The notes beneath the pieces were generated by a model, which searched no databases, was not told the DNA's origin, and was given only the letters and a program-made list of their open reading frames with translations. From Cololabis saira (lineage: Eukaryota; Chordata; Actinopteri; Beloniformes; Belonidae), in NCBI RefSeq assembly GCF_033807715.1, contig NC_084606.1, positions 39,018,478-39,082,477 of the forward strand: DNA of 64,000 nucleotides, given 5' to 3'. The number at the start of each line of letters is the position of its first letter. The stretch's first letter is position 1. Shown in pieces: positions 12,542 through 22,035 of the stretch. The position numbers and the translations under genes were made by a program.

Positions 12542-12910
12542 GTACTGGAGTTGAGGGGGGATGAGGGGGGATGGCACCCCCCCCTGAAATAAAAACGGTC
12601 CAAATCACCCCCCCTGAAATAAAAACGGTCCAAATCATCCCCCCTGAAATAAAAACGGTCCAAATCATCCCCCCTGAAATAAAAACGGTCCAAATCATCC
12701 CCCCTGTAAAACTGCCATCCCTCCTTTCCATCCCTTATGTCATTTCATCAATGAATGTGGTTTTACTGCTATTTCAACATTTAGAGTCATCACCAGAAAA
12801 ATAACTTATTTGACAATTTTCACCTGTTTCAAGTCAATTTTCACTTGAAATAAGTAGAAAAATCTGCCAGTGGGACAAGATTTATCTTCTTATTACAAGC
12901 AAATAAGGAC
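12542..12910 (+). repeat. 31-bp tandem-repeat element, copy 2
   Basis: Starts TACTGGAGTTGAGGGGGG as at 3723. It carries about five units of CCCCCTGAAATAAAAACGG plus TCCAAATCA, then the shared flank AACTGCCATCCCTCC and a CACTG-family piece with AACATTTAGAGTCATCACC. Fewer units than copy 1, so the unit count varies between copies. Confidence 0.85.
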
Positions 12911-12981
12911 ATGTGCGTCGCCGCGTAACCTACGCCGTAGGGTCTGCGTTGGTGTAACGCGGAACCATAAATCAGCCTTAA
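12911..12981 (+). repeat. Hairpin MITE, right arm only
   Basis: TGCGTCGCCGCGTAACC, then TCTGCGTTGGTGTAACGCGG and AACCATAAATCAGCC match the right arm and apex side of the hairpin family at 14944-15086. Confidence 0.75.
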
Positions 12982-13431
12982 TAGTGTACGCAGCCGCTGC
13001 TTTTCTGCCCGGAGAGGCTTTGTCTCCTCCCCTGCTACACGTCATTCAGGCAGCCAATCAGCACAGAGCCTCATTATCATAGCCCCGCCCACTCAGAATC
13101 ACTCAAAGATAATGAGGTTAGAAGCAGTAAAGATAAAGACATGGCCCAGAGGCTGAATTTCTAATTTATTTAGAAAAAACAATCAAAAGCTTGTTTTTAA
13201 GACATTCAAGGCCTGTTTAAAATAGATATTAAATGCCATAATAGGTCCCCTTTAAGTTGTATTCTGCTTATATTGTCTTAACTTTTTCTGAAATTGCACA
13301 TTAGGCATCTTCCATTTACAGATTAGCCTTACATTTCTTTGAAATGCCTTAAACTCACAGTAACTCCACATACAGTAACATCATGTGAGGAGAGACAATG
13401 AAGCAGTCAAGACAATCTGAGCATCCCTTAC
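12982..13431. other. Intron 3-4 sequence next to exon 3
   Basis: No element ends or exon recognised. It contains the donor of exon 3 on the minus strand at 13430-13431. Confidence 0.45.
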
Positions 13432-13491
13432 CGATGTTGGAATGCTTGAGCAGGCGGCAGATCCGGGCCTCTCTCTCCAGCTTCTGGTGAT
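13432..13491 (-). CDS. camk2b: CaMKII catalytic-domain exon (exon 3, 60 bp)
   Basis: The minus-strand exon encodes DHQKLEREARICRLLKHSNI plus the first base of Val; the first Asp codon is split with the previous exon. It covers the C-helix of the kinase N-lobe, including the Glu that pairs with the catalytic-loop Lys in active kinases. The acceptor is TCCCTGCAG and the donor GTAAGG. KHSNI, rather than KHPNI, is the form in vertebrate CAMK2B, which is why I use camk2b; the call to CaMKII itself is much firmer than the paralogue. The preceding exon (around AAKIINTKKLSAR) was looked for on this strand up to 64000 and not found, so intron 2 is over 50 kb. Confidence 0.95.
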
Positions 13492-13555
13492 CTGCAGGGA
13501 CACAAACACACACGTTTGTCTGCTGAATCCTCATGAAAGCATTCACACTTTTTCA

Positions 13556-14121
13556 CTGCCAAAAACAAAGACAAACTATAGGAAGAGAACGGTGACGTAC
13601 AGAGCTATGTATGAATGGAACTTACTTCCCAAACACTTTGATCACTGCTAGCATAAAAGAATTCAAATTATTAGTAAAGAAACATCTCTTAAACAAATAC
13701 ATATAAAACTTATTTAATTATTATTAAATGCTATACGTTTACTGAAAATGGTCATGGGTTCAAGTTACGATAAGTTATTATTCGATGACTATACATTGTT
13801 TGAATTGGTTGATGTTATTTAAAGAAGGTGTGATTTTGTATTGTAATGCATTACATCTAAATGTTTAACAGAAGGACTGTAACCTTAATGTGAGTGTCAA
13901 AAGGAGCACTGGTCTTATTTTGACAGAAATCTAGAATATATTTTGTAGTTGAATTTCCTTTTTTTTCCTTTTTTCTTTTCTATGTTTCTTTTCTTTACTA
14001 CCTCTTCAGGTTTGCTTTGAATTTTTTGTCTTGTATTGTATATTATGTGTCGGACCCCAGGAAGAATAGCTGCAGTTTTGCTGCAGCTAATGGGGATCCA
14101 AATAAAACTATAAACTATAAA
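13556..14121 (+). pseudogene. LINE ORF2 C-terminus and 3' UTR remnant
   Basis: KRTVTYRAMYEWNLLPKHF is the conserved C-terminal stretch of reverse-transcriptase polyproteins of jockey/CR1-type fish LINEs; the frame stops soon after. The 3' end reads GTCGGACCCCAGGAAG, CAGCTAATGGGGATCC and AAATAAAACTATAAACTATA, a typical LINE tail. It is strongly 5' truncated. Confidence 0.7.
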
Positions 14122-14580
14122 CACTTCTCTACAGTTTCTACAATCTAAACAGCGCTCACATTCCCGGCCGCTGCTGGAAACGCACGGCGGGAAAACCAAC
14201 AGTTGTACGACTCCTTGTTCAGAGCACTGAATCTACTGAAAACCATCCAAACCAAGTCTCTGTCCAAATCACAAACTTAATCCTCAGTCAGAAAACCACA
14301 TTTGATCAACATTTTTATGTCATAACTGTAGGTTTCAGCAGTCCTGTGAACGCTCTGCTGAGACGTTCAAATTCGTGAATAGAACATCCGCTTGGGAAAA
14401 CGCTTGGCTGTTACATTTGCACACCGCCATTTCTCCATTTACAGTCTCAGCTGTCACATATGGAGCAAAGCTAAGACCACGGCAGCTACAGAAACCAACC
14501 AATGGACCGCTCTGGCTTTCCTCACAGCAGCAGACGGCTCAAGGCTCAAGGCCCTCCCCAGAACTTCTGCTGGGTTCTAA
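14122..14580. other. Intron 2 sequence, nothing recognised
   Basis: No element ends or coding exon recognised. Confidence 0.4.
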
Positions 14581-14943
14581 CCAGTGTTGGGACTAACGTA
14601 GGGCTGGGCGATTAAACGATCTCGATTTACGATCAAATTAAGTTCGATCACGGTGATCAGCTGTGGGTATACTTTCTCGATCACGTGCAAAACATGCTGC
14701 AGCAAAGTGCACGACAACCAATCACAACCCGCTTTCCTGGCACCGCGCTGTCTGCATTAATTGATCGTGCGCATGACATGCCGCGGCAAGTTGCATGACC
14801 ATAGGAGCACATTTTCTTTTAGCCTCTGGCGTACCGGGACCTTTTACGGCGTACCAGGACTTCTCATGAGCTCACAGTACTCTGTTCTCTCCTTGCGATA
14901 GTGGCGTCGCAACGCGACTGCCCCTCGTGAGACGTTCACTCGT

Positions 14944-15086
14944 AAAGCCTGATTAATGGTTCCGCGCTAAATCGACGCAGAGCCTACGCCGTATGGTACG
15001 CGGCGACGCACAACGTACGTGCGCGTCGCCGCGTACCATACGGCGTAAGGTCTGCGTTGGTGTACCGCGGAACCATAAATCAGTTT
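14944..15086. repeat. Palindromic hairpin MITE, complete copy
   Basis: The left arm AGCCTGATTAATGGTTCCGCG pairs with the right arm CGCGGAACCATAAATCAG, and GTACGCGGCGACGCAC pairs with GCGTCGCCGCGTACC. The apex is AACGTACGTGC. A long near-perfect foldback of about 143 bp. Confidence 0.88.
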
Positions 15087-15167
15087 ACGGAGGTCCCGGG
15101 AGTCGAGAGTGTGCCAGAAAGCAATACAAAGAACGCGAAGAAGAAGAAGATATTTTAATCTTTCTTT

Positions 15168-15183
15168 AAAAGTGGAGAGGAGG
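15168..15183 (+). repeat. Left target-site duplication of the L1-like LINE
   Basis: AAAAGTGGAGAGGAGG, identical to 20974-20989. On the bottom strand the nick falls within CTTTT/AAAG, the classic L1 endonuclease preference TTTT/AA. Confidence 0.9.
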
Positions 15184-15354
15184 GCTTCCGGTTGGTGAGC
15201 AGATGGAGTAGACGCGTTTCGCGAGTGCTCCCGTGAGTGCCAAACTTTTTAAACCACCAAGCCCTCAAACTTTCAAAATTTTTACTTTAAAAAGGATTCC
15301 CTGTTGCTGTTTTTCTTTTTTTTTTTGTCTCGAACGAGCCCACTTACCTCCGAG

Positions 15355-16161
15355 ATGGCTTCGAAGAGCGGCAAGTCGGGCAAGAAGGACGACGCTGGCG
15401 CTGTCTTAACCCTGGCGGCCATTACCACGTTGCTGGAGGAACACCGCGCTGCCCTGGCCGCCGAGTTCAAAAATACTTTCAGTCAGCTCGACTCCAAACT
15501 CGACCAAACGCGGCTCGCGGTCGAGGACCATGGCCAACGGGTTTCGTCCCTTGAACTCGCCACAGAAGACCTCAGCCAGCGAGTTACGGACCTTGAAGGC
15601 ATCTGCTCGACTCTACGGGATGATAATGCTCGGCTGAAGGCCAAGGTGGTGGATTTGGAAAGCCGAAGCAGAAGGCAGAACATCCGTATCCTGGGCTTAC
15701 CGGAGTCGACCGAGAGCGATTCTCCGGCGGCTTTCTTCTCCAAGCTGCTGTGTGAGGTGTTCGGGAACGATACGCTGCCGTCACCGCCAGAGATAGACAG
15801 AGCGCACCGCTCTCTCGCCGCCAAGCCGGCCCCGGGACAGAGACCGCGTCCGGTCATCATCCGCCTTCACCGGTACCAGACGAAGGATATCCTCATCAGG
15901 GAGGCGCGCCGGAGGGGAAAGTTGGAATATCGTGGCCAGCCCATCCGGGTCCTGGAGGATTACAGCCCCGAAGTTGCCAGCCAACGAGCGGAATACAGCG
16001 GAGTCATGTCGGAGCTCTACCAGCTGGGTCTGAGGCCGGCTCTGCTCTTCCCCGCCCGGCTCCGGCTCACGCTGTCCGGGGGGGCCAGGAAGTGGATCGG
16101 CTCTGTGGATGAGGCGCGCAAATTCATCACGAGTCGCAGCAAAGCTTCAAACCCGCCGTAA
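15355..16161 (+). CDS. LINE ORF1 protein (L1 ORF1p-like RNA-binding chaperone)
   Basis: 268 residues from ATG 15355; an in-frame ATG at 15304 would add 17 residues (MLFFFFFLSR...), but MASKSGKSGKK is the more natural start. Residues 1-20 are basic/low complexity, about 28-105 form a heptad-rich coiled coil for trimerisation, and 107-200 are an RRM-like domain starting RRQNIRILGLPE with DRAHRSL at about 148-154. About 200-268 form the C-terminal domain (EDYSPEVASQRAEY). This order is that of L1 ORF1p, which coats LINE RNA in the retrotransposition particle. The frame is uninterrupted. Confidence 0.92.
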   Translation: MASKSGKSGKKDDAGAVLTLAAITTLLEEHRAALAAEFKNTFSQLDSKLDQTRLAVEDHGQRVSSLELATEDLSQRVTDLEGICSTLRDDNARLKAKVVDLESRSRRQNIRILGLPESTESDSPAAFFSKLLCEVFGNDTLPSPPEIDRAHRSLAAKPAPGQRPRPVIIRLHRYQTKDILIREARRRGKLEYRGQPIRVLEDYSPEVASQRAEYSGVMSELYQLGLRPALLFPARLRLTLSGGARKWIGSVDEARKFITSRSKASNPP

Positions 16162-16905
16162 CGGGACTGTTGGAGGCTGCCACGGCTCCGCCTGCAGCCC
16201 GGTGCGGCTCACTGACGCTCACGGACTGACTTTTTTTTCTCTCTCTTTTTTTTTTTTTTACGTGAGTCACATTATTCCTGAGGGGAGGGTGAGTAACCCC
16301 GCGACAACCAGTATTTTCTCTGTTGTTAGTTGGACTGCCCCTTTGCAAATATTATTAATTTGCAGTTATTTTTGGCCATTTGAGGGAAGAGGAAAAATAA
16401 GTGGTGAAGAGGGAGAGAAAAAAAAAAAAAGCTTTTCCGATTTACCTATAAGTTTTGTAATAATTGTAAGCTGTTAACCTTACTTTTACGCTGCTTAAGT
16501 CGGACGTTTTATATTTTATATTTTTGTAAAAATATTTCTGGGCTCATATCGGGACTTCCAGGTCAAGATTTGAGAGGGTATTCCTTTTTTTTTATTTACA
16601 TCTACACGTTTTAAGGTGCTAATAGGTATACACCCATGATACGGGAGCAAAAGCTATTAGTGTGTAGGATAGGAAGATGTGTTATTGCACTATGTTTGTT
16701 TTGAAGAGCTTGCTGCTTTTTTTTTATTTTTCTATAGCAGCTGTCTTAGTTGGGGAGGGTGGGTCGGGGGGATATGTCACTGCCAGAAACTTTGCATTAA
16801 CTCTTTTCAACTCATTACTTAATGTGGGTCACATTCAACCTCCTTTCCGTTCTCTTTTTTTCTGCCTAGGTCATTGTGCACACCTAATTTTTCTTCTTAG
16901 ATATT
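16162..16905 (+). other. Inter-ORF spacer of the LINE
   Basis: 744 bp between ORF1 and ORF2, longer than in mammalian L1. T-rich stretches surround 16232-16260, 16584-16594 and 16716-16727. The small frames here have no recognisable domain. How ORF2 would be translated after such a gap is not evident from the sequence. Confidence 0.6.
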
Positions 16906-19900
16906 ATGAGTAGATACTTGAAGTTGGTGAGCTGGAATGTTAAGGGTCTGAATCACCCTGTTAAAAGGAAGAGGATCTTCTCACATCTAAAACACCTTAA
17001 AACAGAAATAGCCTTTCTACAAGAAACTCATATTCGCAGTTCTGATAATAGCCGCCTGTTCCCGAGGTGGTCAGGGCAGAGATTTCACTCCTCCTTTCAA
17101 GCTAAAGCCCGAGGAGTTTCAGTTCTGATCAGTCAGGATGTTTCATTTGAGCAGCACAATGTGATTTCTGACAAGTTTGGTCGCTACGTGATCGTTTCTG
17201 GGAAATTATTCAATACATTGGTCGTACTTGTGAACGTTTATGCCCCTAATTCAGATGATGCAGTCTTTTTTGAACGACTGTTTTCACTGCTCCCTGACCT
17301 TAATACATATTCTCTCATACTGGGTGGTGATTTTAATTGCTGGCTCGACCCAGTCCTAGACCGATCCTCTACCAACCCCGGCACAGCAAGTAAGTCAGCC
17401 CGTCTTATTCAGGCGTTCCTTTCTGACTACGGTGTTTGTGATGTGTGGCGTTCTTTACATCCATGTGACAGAGAATACTCCTTTTTCTCACAAGTGCACC
17501 ACACATACTCGAGGATTGATTATTTTTTTATTGATAATCAACTGATTCCCCTGGTCCATTCCTGTGCTTATCAGAGCATTGTCATTTCCGACCACGCTCC
17601 TGTGGTTCTAACCATGTCCCTTCCTGACCTACCTCAGAGAGACAGACAGTGGCGATTCAATTCAACTCTGCTGTCGGACACAAATTTTGTTAAATCAATG
17701 GAAACGGAAATAGCCTTTTTCCTATCCACGAATATGACTCCAGGAATGTCTAGTCTAACTGTCTGGGATTCCCTCAAGGCTTGTCTCCGGGGACAGATTA
17801 TATCCTACACTGCTAGGGTGAGGCAAAAATCTTATAGGGAGCGATCAGACCTTGCCCGCCAAATTAAAGAGGTCGATGAAGAATATTCTCGGACTAAATC
17901 CCCAGATCTTTACAAAAAGCGGCTAGAACTTAAAACTAAATTTGACCTGCTTACCACTCACCCAATTGAACAGTCACTTCTGAAAAGTAAAACCAGGTTT
18001 TATGTTTATGGAGACAAATCTGACAAATTATTAGCCAACCAACTTAAAGGCTCTAAGGCTAAACAAAATATTTCTAAGATTCGATTACCAAATGGCCATG
18101 TAACTACAGACCACTTACTCATAAATGAAGCATTCAGGGACTTTTATACCCAGCTATACACCTCGGAATCTCAGACTGACCGAGATGAGATTGCGGACTT
18201 TTTAAATAGTCTTAGTATTCCCAGTCTTTCACCAGATCTAAGGAAGACATTAGAAGAACCGATATCCCTGATGGAAATTACTCGAGCCATTTCTTCACTG
18301 CAGTCGGGTAAATGTCCTGGCCCTGATGGCTTCCCGGCGGAATTTCTAAAGAAATTTTCTAATTTGCTTTCCCCATTGCTATCTTCAGTTCTTTCAGAAT
18401 CCTTCAGCCACGGTTCCCTCCCTCCTTCTTTTTCGGAGGCCTGCATCACCCTCATAGCTAAAAAAGGGAAGGATCCTACTGAATGCGCCTCCTACAGGCC
18501 CATCTCCCTCTTAAACACAGATGCTAAAATCCTAGCTAAAGTCCTAGCCCATAGGCTGGAGAATGTCCTCCCCACATTTATATCTGAAGACCAAACTGGC
18601 TTCATTAAAGGTAGGCAGTCTTACTTCAACACAAGGCGACTGTTCAATATTATCTACTCTGCCTCTGAGGCTATCCCTGAATGCGTTGTCTCTCTGGATG
18701 CGGAGAAAGCATTTGATCGCGTCCAATGGGATTATCTCTTTGCTGTGCTGGACAGGTTTGGTTTTGGTCCGAACTTTGCTCTGTGGATTAAACTTCTCTA
18801 TTTACACCCAACAGCCTCAATTCGTACTAACTCTCAACGGTCAAAACCATTTAATCTGCATCGTGGAACCCGTCAGGGGTGCCCCCTTAGTCCCATGCTT
18901 TTTGACATGGCTATCGAACCGCTTGCCACAGCGCTCCGATCTTGTGAGGATGTGTCCGGTATCTGGAGAGGTGGCAGGGAACATAAGGTCTCGCTTTATG
19001 CCGATGACCTCTTGCTTTTCATCTCTCACCCTCTGGCCTCATTACCCCCTGCGCTGTCACTTCTCAGTCAGTTTGGGAAACTCTCAGGCTATAAACTGAA
19101 TCTCAGCAAAAGTGAGCTTTTCCCTACCAATCTCGAATCGCATGCTTTAGACCTTTCCAATTTTCCCTTTAAAATCGCAAATGACAAATTCTCCTATTTA
19201 GGCATATCGGTGACAAGGAAACACAAAGACCTGCTCCAAGACAATCTTATCTCATTGTTAAATGAGACCAAACAAACCCTTACACAATGGTCACCCCTGT
19301 CAATGTCTCTTGTGGGTCGCATCAATTCAGTCAAAATGACCATTTTACCTAAATTTTTGTACCTTTTCCAGACCTTACCACTCTTTATTCCTGGTTCTTT
19401 TTTTCAGTCCCTTGACTCAGTTATATCTTCATACCTATGGCGAGGTAAACGGCCACGTTTGAACAAAACTCACCTTCAAAAAATTAAGTCTGCAGGTGGT
19501 CTGGCCCTCCCAAACTTTCGTTATTACTATTGGGCTGCTAACCTGCGCTGCCTTGCATTCTGGTCCTTCCACTGCGACGGCGCTGACCGCCCTGACTGGG
19601 TGGCGATGGAGTTACATCCAACTGATGACCTGTCAATTCCTGCCCTACTCGGCTCCTCACTTCCACTTCCTTCACTTAAATCAATCAAAAACCCAGTGGT
19701 TAAACATTCTCTTAGAATTTGGGCCCAATTTAGGAAGTTTTTTGGTTTTCACAGCTTCTCTCTTCTTAGCCCCATTGCATCAAATCACTCTTTCAAACCA
19801 TCCCTTGAGGACCCCACCTTCCAGGAATGGCACAGGAGGGGTATGATTCGTTTTAAAGATATGTTCATAGACGGCACCGTGGCATCTTTTGAGCAGTTAA

Positions 19901-20679
19901 GTAGTAAATTCGGCCTTCCAAAATCACATTTCTTTAGGTATCTTCAGGCTAGACATTTTGTTCTTTCCCAGACACCCAGCCCTGGTGCATCGATAGGCTT
20001 GACCACAGTTGACAAAGTTCTTGCCACAGACCCATTCAAAAAGGGGCTCATTTCGTCTTTCTATGGCATGTTGCTGGATCTTAAGAGTGCCCCTACAGAT
20101 AAACTCAAAGCAGCATGGGAGCAGGACTTAGGGCTTCCCTTATCAGAGGATACCTGGGAGTCCATACTCAAACTGGTTAATACAACCTCCCTGTGCGCAC
20201 GTCACTGCTTAATTCAGTTTAAAGTGGTACACAGGGCTCATATTTCCAAAGCAAAGCTATCCTCCATGTACCCAGATATTAGTCCATACTGTGTAAGATG
20301 TAAAGTAGCCGAAGCCTCTCTCATCCACATGTACTGGTCCTGCCCATGTCTAAATAAGTACTGGATGGAAGTATTTCATACTCTCTCTCTGGTGCTTAAA
20401 ATCAGATTAGAACCAAACCCACTGACTGCCCTGTTTGGGGTCATGGAGGGAGGAAGGAAGTTAACCACTGCACAGGGGCACACTTTGTCTTTTGCCTCCC
20501 TTTTGGCTCGTCGGGCAATTCTGTTCAGGTGGAAGGATCCCTTCCCTCCTACTCGTGCACAATGGCTGGAAGACATCATGTCCTGCTTAAAACTGGAGAA
20601 AATTAGATACTCGCTTCAGAAATCAAATAAGTTCCAGAAAGTGTGGGGACCTTTTCTAGAAGCATTCCAGACCCTGTGA
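16906..20679 (+). CDS. LINE ORF2 protein: endonuclease and reverse transcriptase
   Basis: 1257 residues with no internal stop. The N-terminal APE-type endonuclease (about 1-238) has LVSWNVKGL (N11), FLQETH (E40), GGDFN (D142, N144), SRIDY (D205) and SDHAPV (D229, H230), all active-site residues present. The reverse transcriptase (about 430-760) has GPDGFPAEF, YRPISLLN, SLDAEKAFDRV (D598), GTRQGCPLSP and YADDLLLF (698-701). A C-terminal zinc-knuckle-like motif is C1129-x2-C1132-x8-H1141-x4-C1146. This is the L1/Tx1 arrangement: the endonuclease nicks the target and the RT primes cDNA there. With ORF1 and the 16-bp target duplication it looks like a recently mobile, possibly competent copy. Confidence 0.95.
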   Translation: MSRYLKLVSWNVKGLNHPVKRKRIFSHLKHLKTEIAFLQETHIRSSDNSRLFPRWSGQRFHSSFQAKARGVSVLISQDVSFEQHNVISDKFGRYVIVSGKLFNTLVVLVNVYAPNSDDAVFFERLFSLLPDLNTYSLILGGDFNCWLDPVLDRSSTNPGTASKSARLIQAFLSDYGVCDVWRSLHPCDREYSFFSQVHHTYSRIDYFFIDNQLIPLVHSCAYQSIVISDHAPVVLTMSLPDLPQRDRQWRFNSTLLSDTNFVKSMETEIAFFLSTNMTPGMSSLTVWDSLKACLRGQIISYTARVRQKSYRERSDLARQIKEVDEEYSRTKSPDLYKKRLELKTKFDLLTTHPIEQSLLKSKTRFYVYGDKSDKLLANQLKGSKAKQNISKIRLPNGHVTTDHLLINEAFRDFYTQLYTSESQTDRDEIADFLNSLSIPSLSPDLRKTLEEPISLMEITRAISSLQSGKCPGPDGFPAEFLKKFSNLLSPLLSSVLSESFSHGSLPPSFSEACITLIAKKGKDPTECASYRPISLLNTDAKILAKVLAHRLENVLPTFISEDQTGFIKGRQSYFNTRRLFNIIYSASEAIPECVVSLDAEKAFDRVQWDYLFAVLDRFGFGPNFALWIKLLYLHPTASIRTNSQRSKPFNLHRGTRQGCPLSPMLFDMAIEPLATALRSCEDVSGIWRGGREHKVSLYADDLLLFISHPLASLPPALSLLSQFGKLSGYKLNLSKSELFPTNLESHALDLSNFPFKIANDKFSYLGISVTRKHKDLLQDNLISLLNETKQTLTQWSPLSMSLVGRINSVKMTILPKFLYLFQTLPLFIPGSFFQSLDSVISSYLWRGKRPRLNKTHLQKIKSAGGLALPNFRYYYWAANLRCLAFWSFHCDGADRPDWVAMELHPTDDLSIPALLGSSLPLPSLKSIKNPVVKHSLRIWAQFRKFFGFHSFSLLSPIASNHSFKPSLEDPTFQEWHRRGMIRFKDMFIDGTVASFEQLSSKFGLPKSHFFRYLQARHFVLSQTPSPGASIGLTTVDKVLATDPFKKGLISSFYGMLLDLKSAPTDKLKAAWEQDLGLPLSEDTWESILKLVNTTSLCARHCLIQFKVVHRAHISKAKLSSMYPDISPYCVRCKVAEASLIHMYWSCPCLNKYWMEVFHTLSLVLKIRLEPNPLTALFGVMEGGRKLTTAQGHTLSFASLLARRAILFRWKDPFPPTRAQWLEDIMSCLKLEKIRYSLQKSNKFQKVWGPFLEAFQTL

Positions 20680-20947
20680 ACTATACTTCATATTTCTTTT
20701 GTATTCCTAGTGCAGGCTTTTGATGTTAGAGTGACCTCATATTGTGATTAGTAATCTGGCAGTGACAGGGGAGGGATTAGTTTGGTCTGTAGTTTGTTTT
20801 TGTTACTATTTTATATTTTTTCATACTGTTTAATTGTTTTTTATATTTTGTACACTGGTGTATGCTATGATTAACATGCCCATGCCTACTCAAAATATTT
20901 GTAATCGACATGCAGCATTTCACCTTTTTTTACTCTGTGAAAATTCC

Positions 20948-20953
20948 AATAAA
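20948..20953 (+). terminator. AATAAA polyadenylation signal of the LINE
   Basis: AATAAA lies 14 bases before the A-run (20967-20977) at the end of the LINE. Confidence 0.7.
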
Positions 20954-20973
20954 AAGATCTTGAATTAAAAAAA

Positions 20974-20989
20974 AAAAGTGGAGAGGAGG
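20974..20989 (+). repeat. Right target-site duplication of the LINE
   Basis: AAAAGTGGAGAGGAGG, identical to 15168-15183. The sequence then continues as the interrupted hAT element. Confidence 0.9.
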
Positions 20990-21084
20990 AGAAGGATTCA
21001 AGGATTCAAGGAGGGGAATACAAGGAGCTGAGGGGGATCCCGGACACCAGAAGCTCTGAAGCCTGCTAAAAGCTGTCCATCAAA

Positions 21085-21392
21085 ATCAACCCCCCCCCCC
21101 TTCCCGAAATAAAAATGAATGTGGTTTTACTGCTATTTCAACATTTAGAGTCATCACCAGAAAAATAACAGCAGAAAAAATAACTTATTTGTACTCATTA
21201 TAAGCAAAAAAAATCTTGTTCCACTGGCAGATTTTTCTACTTATTTTAAGTGAAAATCTACTTGAAACAGGTGAAAATTGAGGTTTTTTCCAGTGATGAA
21301 TCTTGTTTTAAGACTAATGAGATTTTTTTTACTAAAATAAGACATTTTAACTAGAAATAAGACAAATATTCTTGTTAAGATTTTGAGTGAAC
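21085..21392 (+). repeat. CACTG-type dispersed repeat, copy 2
   Basis: Carries the collapsed form of the 31-bp element (CCCCCCTTCCCGAAATAAAA), then AACATTTAGAGTCATCACC and the GACATTTTAACTAGAAATAA block found at 4170-4230. Confidence 0.65.
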
Positions 21393-21771
21393 AATATTAG
21401 TGGCTTGATATTCTGTGCACTGTTTTTGTTCACAGTTCTGCAGGTTTTACAGTTCACTCACTTGCACTTTTTTGGTTGGTTTACATTTTAAATTATCATG
21501 AACATTTTTTTTGTCTGCTAAAACTACTTGAAACTTTTTAAAACTGCTTAAAACTACCTGTTTGTTGTGACATTTTCTATATGGCTCTTGTTAAAACATG
21601 CTGTTTGCTTTATTTGTTAATAAAAAAAAACAACTAATCTCTGGATTCTTTCTATTTTATTCCAGAAGAGAGGGGGGATCTTCTGATTTAAAAAATCGTG
21701 ATTAAAAATCGAGATCATTCAATATGGGAAAAAAAATCGTGATCACTTTTTTTGCTATATCGCCCAGCCCT
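21393..21771 (+). other. Right part of the hAT element
   Basis: AT-rich, no ORF. It ends with AAAAAATCGTGATCAC and the hAT terminus. Confidence 0.5.
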
Positions 21772-22035
21772 AGACTAACGCGTTATTTAGTAACGCATTA
21801 CAGTAACGCGTTACAGTAACGCCGTTAGTTTTGCGGTAACTAATACTCTAACGCATTACTTTTTAAACTCAGTAACGCAGTTACCGTTACCAAACGGTGA
21901 GTTACTCCTTATTTCTGGCTACAGTGAAGCTTTTTTCCCCCACACGCGGAGACCGGAGGAAACGTAGTGTTTGTGTTCAAAAACATGACGGTCATGAACC
22001 AAGAGAAGGAGAGTTTCACAACGTGGAGATATTGT

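Larger units (their letters stand above)
15184..20973 (+). mobile_element. Full-length L1/Tx1-like LINE with two open ORFs
   Basis: 5.8 kb: 5' UTR of about 170 bp, ORF1 (15355-16161), a 744-bp spacer, ORF2 (16906-20679), and a 3' UTR with AATAAA (20948-20953) and a short A-tail. It is bounded by an exact 16-bp target duplication. The exact duplication and both uninterrupted frames indicate a young insertion. It lies antisense to the kinase gene, inside a hAT element. The A-tail merges with the AAAA of the target, so the right boundary is uncertain by a few bases. Confidence 0.95.
14599..21772. mobile_element. hAT-type element split by an L1-like LINE
   Basis: The ends are TAGGGCTGGGCGATTAAACG on the left and TATCGCCCAGCCCTA on the right. 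GACTAACG is duplicated exactly at 14591-14598 and 21773-21780. The exact 8-bp duplication supports hAT. Without the LINE (15184-20973 plus one duplicated target) the element is about 1.37 kb. It has no transposase and contains a hairpin MITE (14944-15086) and a CACTG-type repeat (21085-21392). Confidence 0.85.
14582..21895 (+). repeat. TAACG-rich repeat interrupted by a hAT element
   Basis: CAGTGTTGGGACTAACG at 14582-14598 continues at 21773-21895 (GACTAACGCGTTATTTAGT, several CAGTAACGCGTTA units). Removing 14599-21780 restores a continuous repeat start beginning CAGTGTTGGG. The opposite end (CCCAACACTG) was not found downstream, so this outer element is truncated. Confidence 0.65.

Noticed and set aside
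12460..12731. Repeat peptide DRFYFRGDDL on the minus strand
   Set aside because: Follows from the 31-bp tandem unit; the related array at 3735 breaks the frame.
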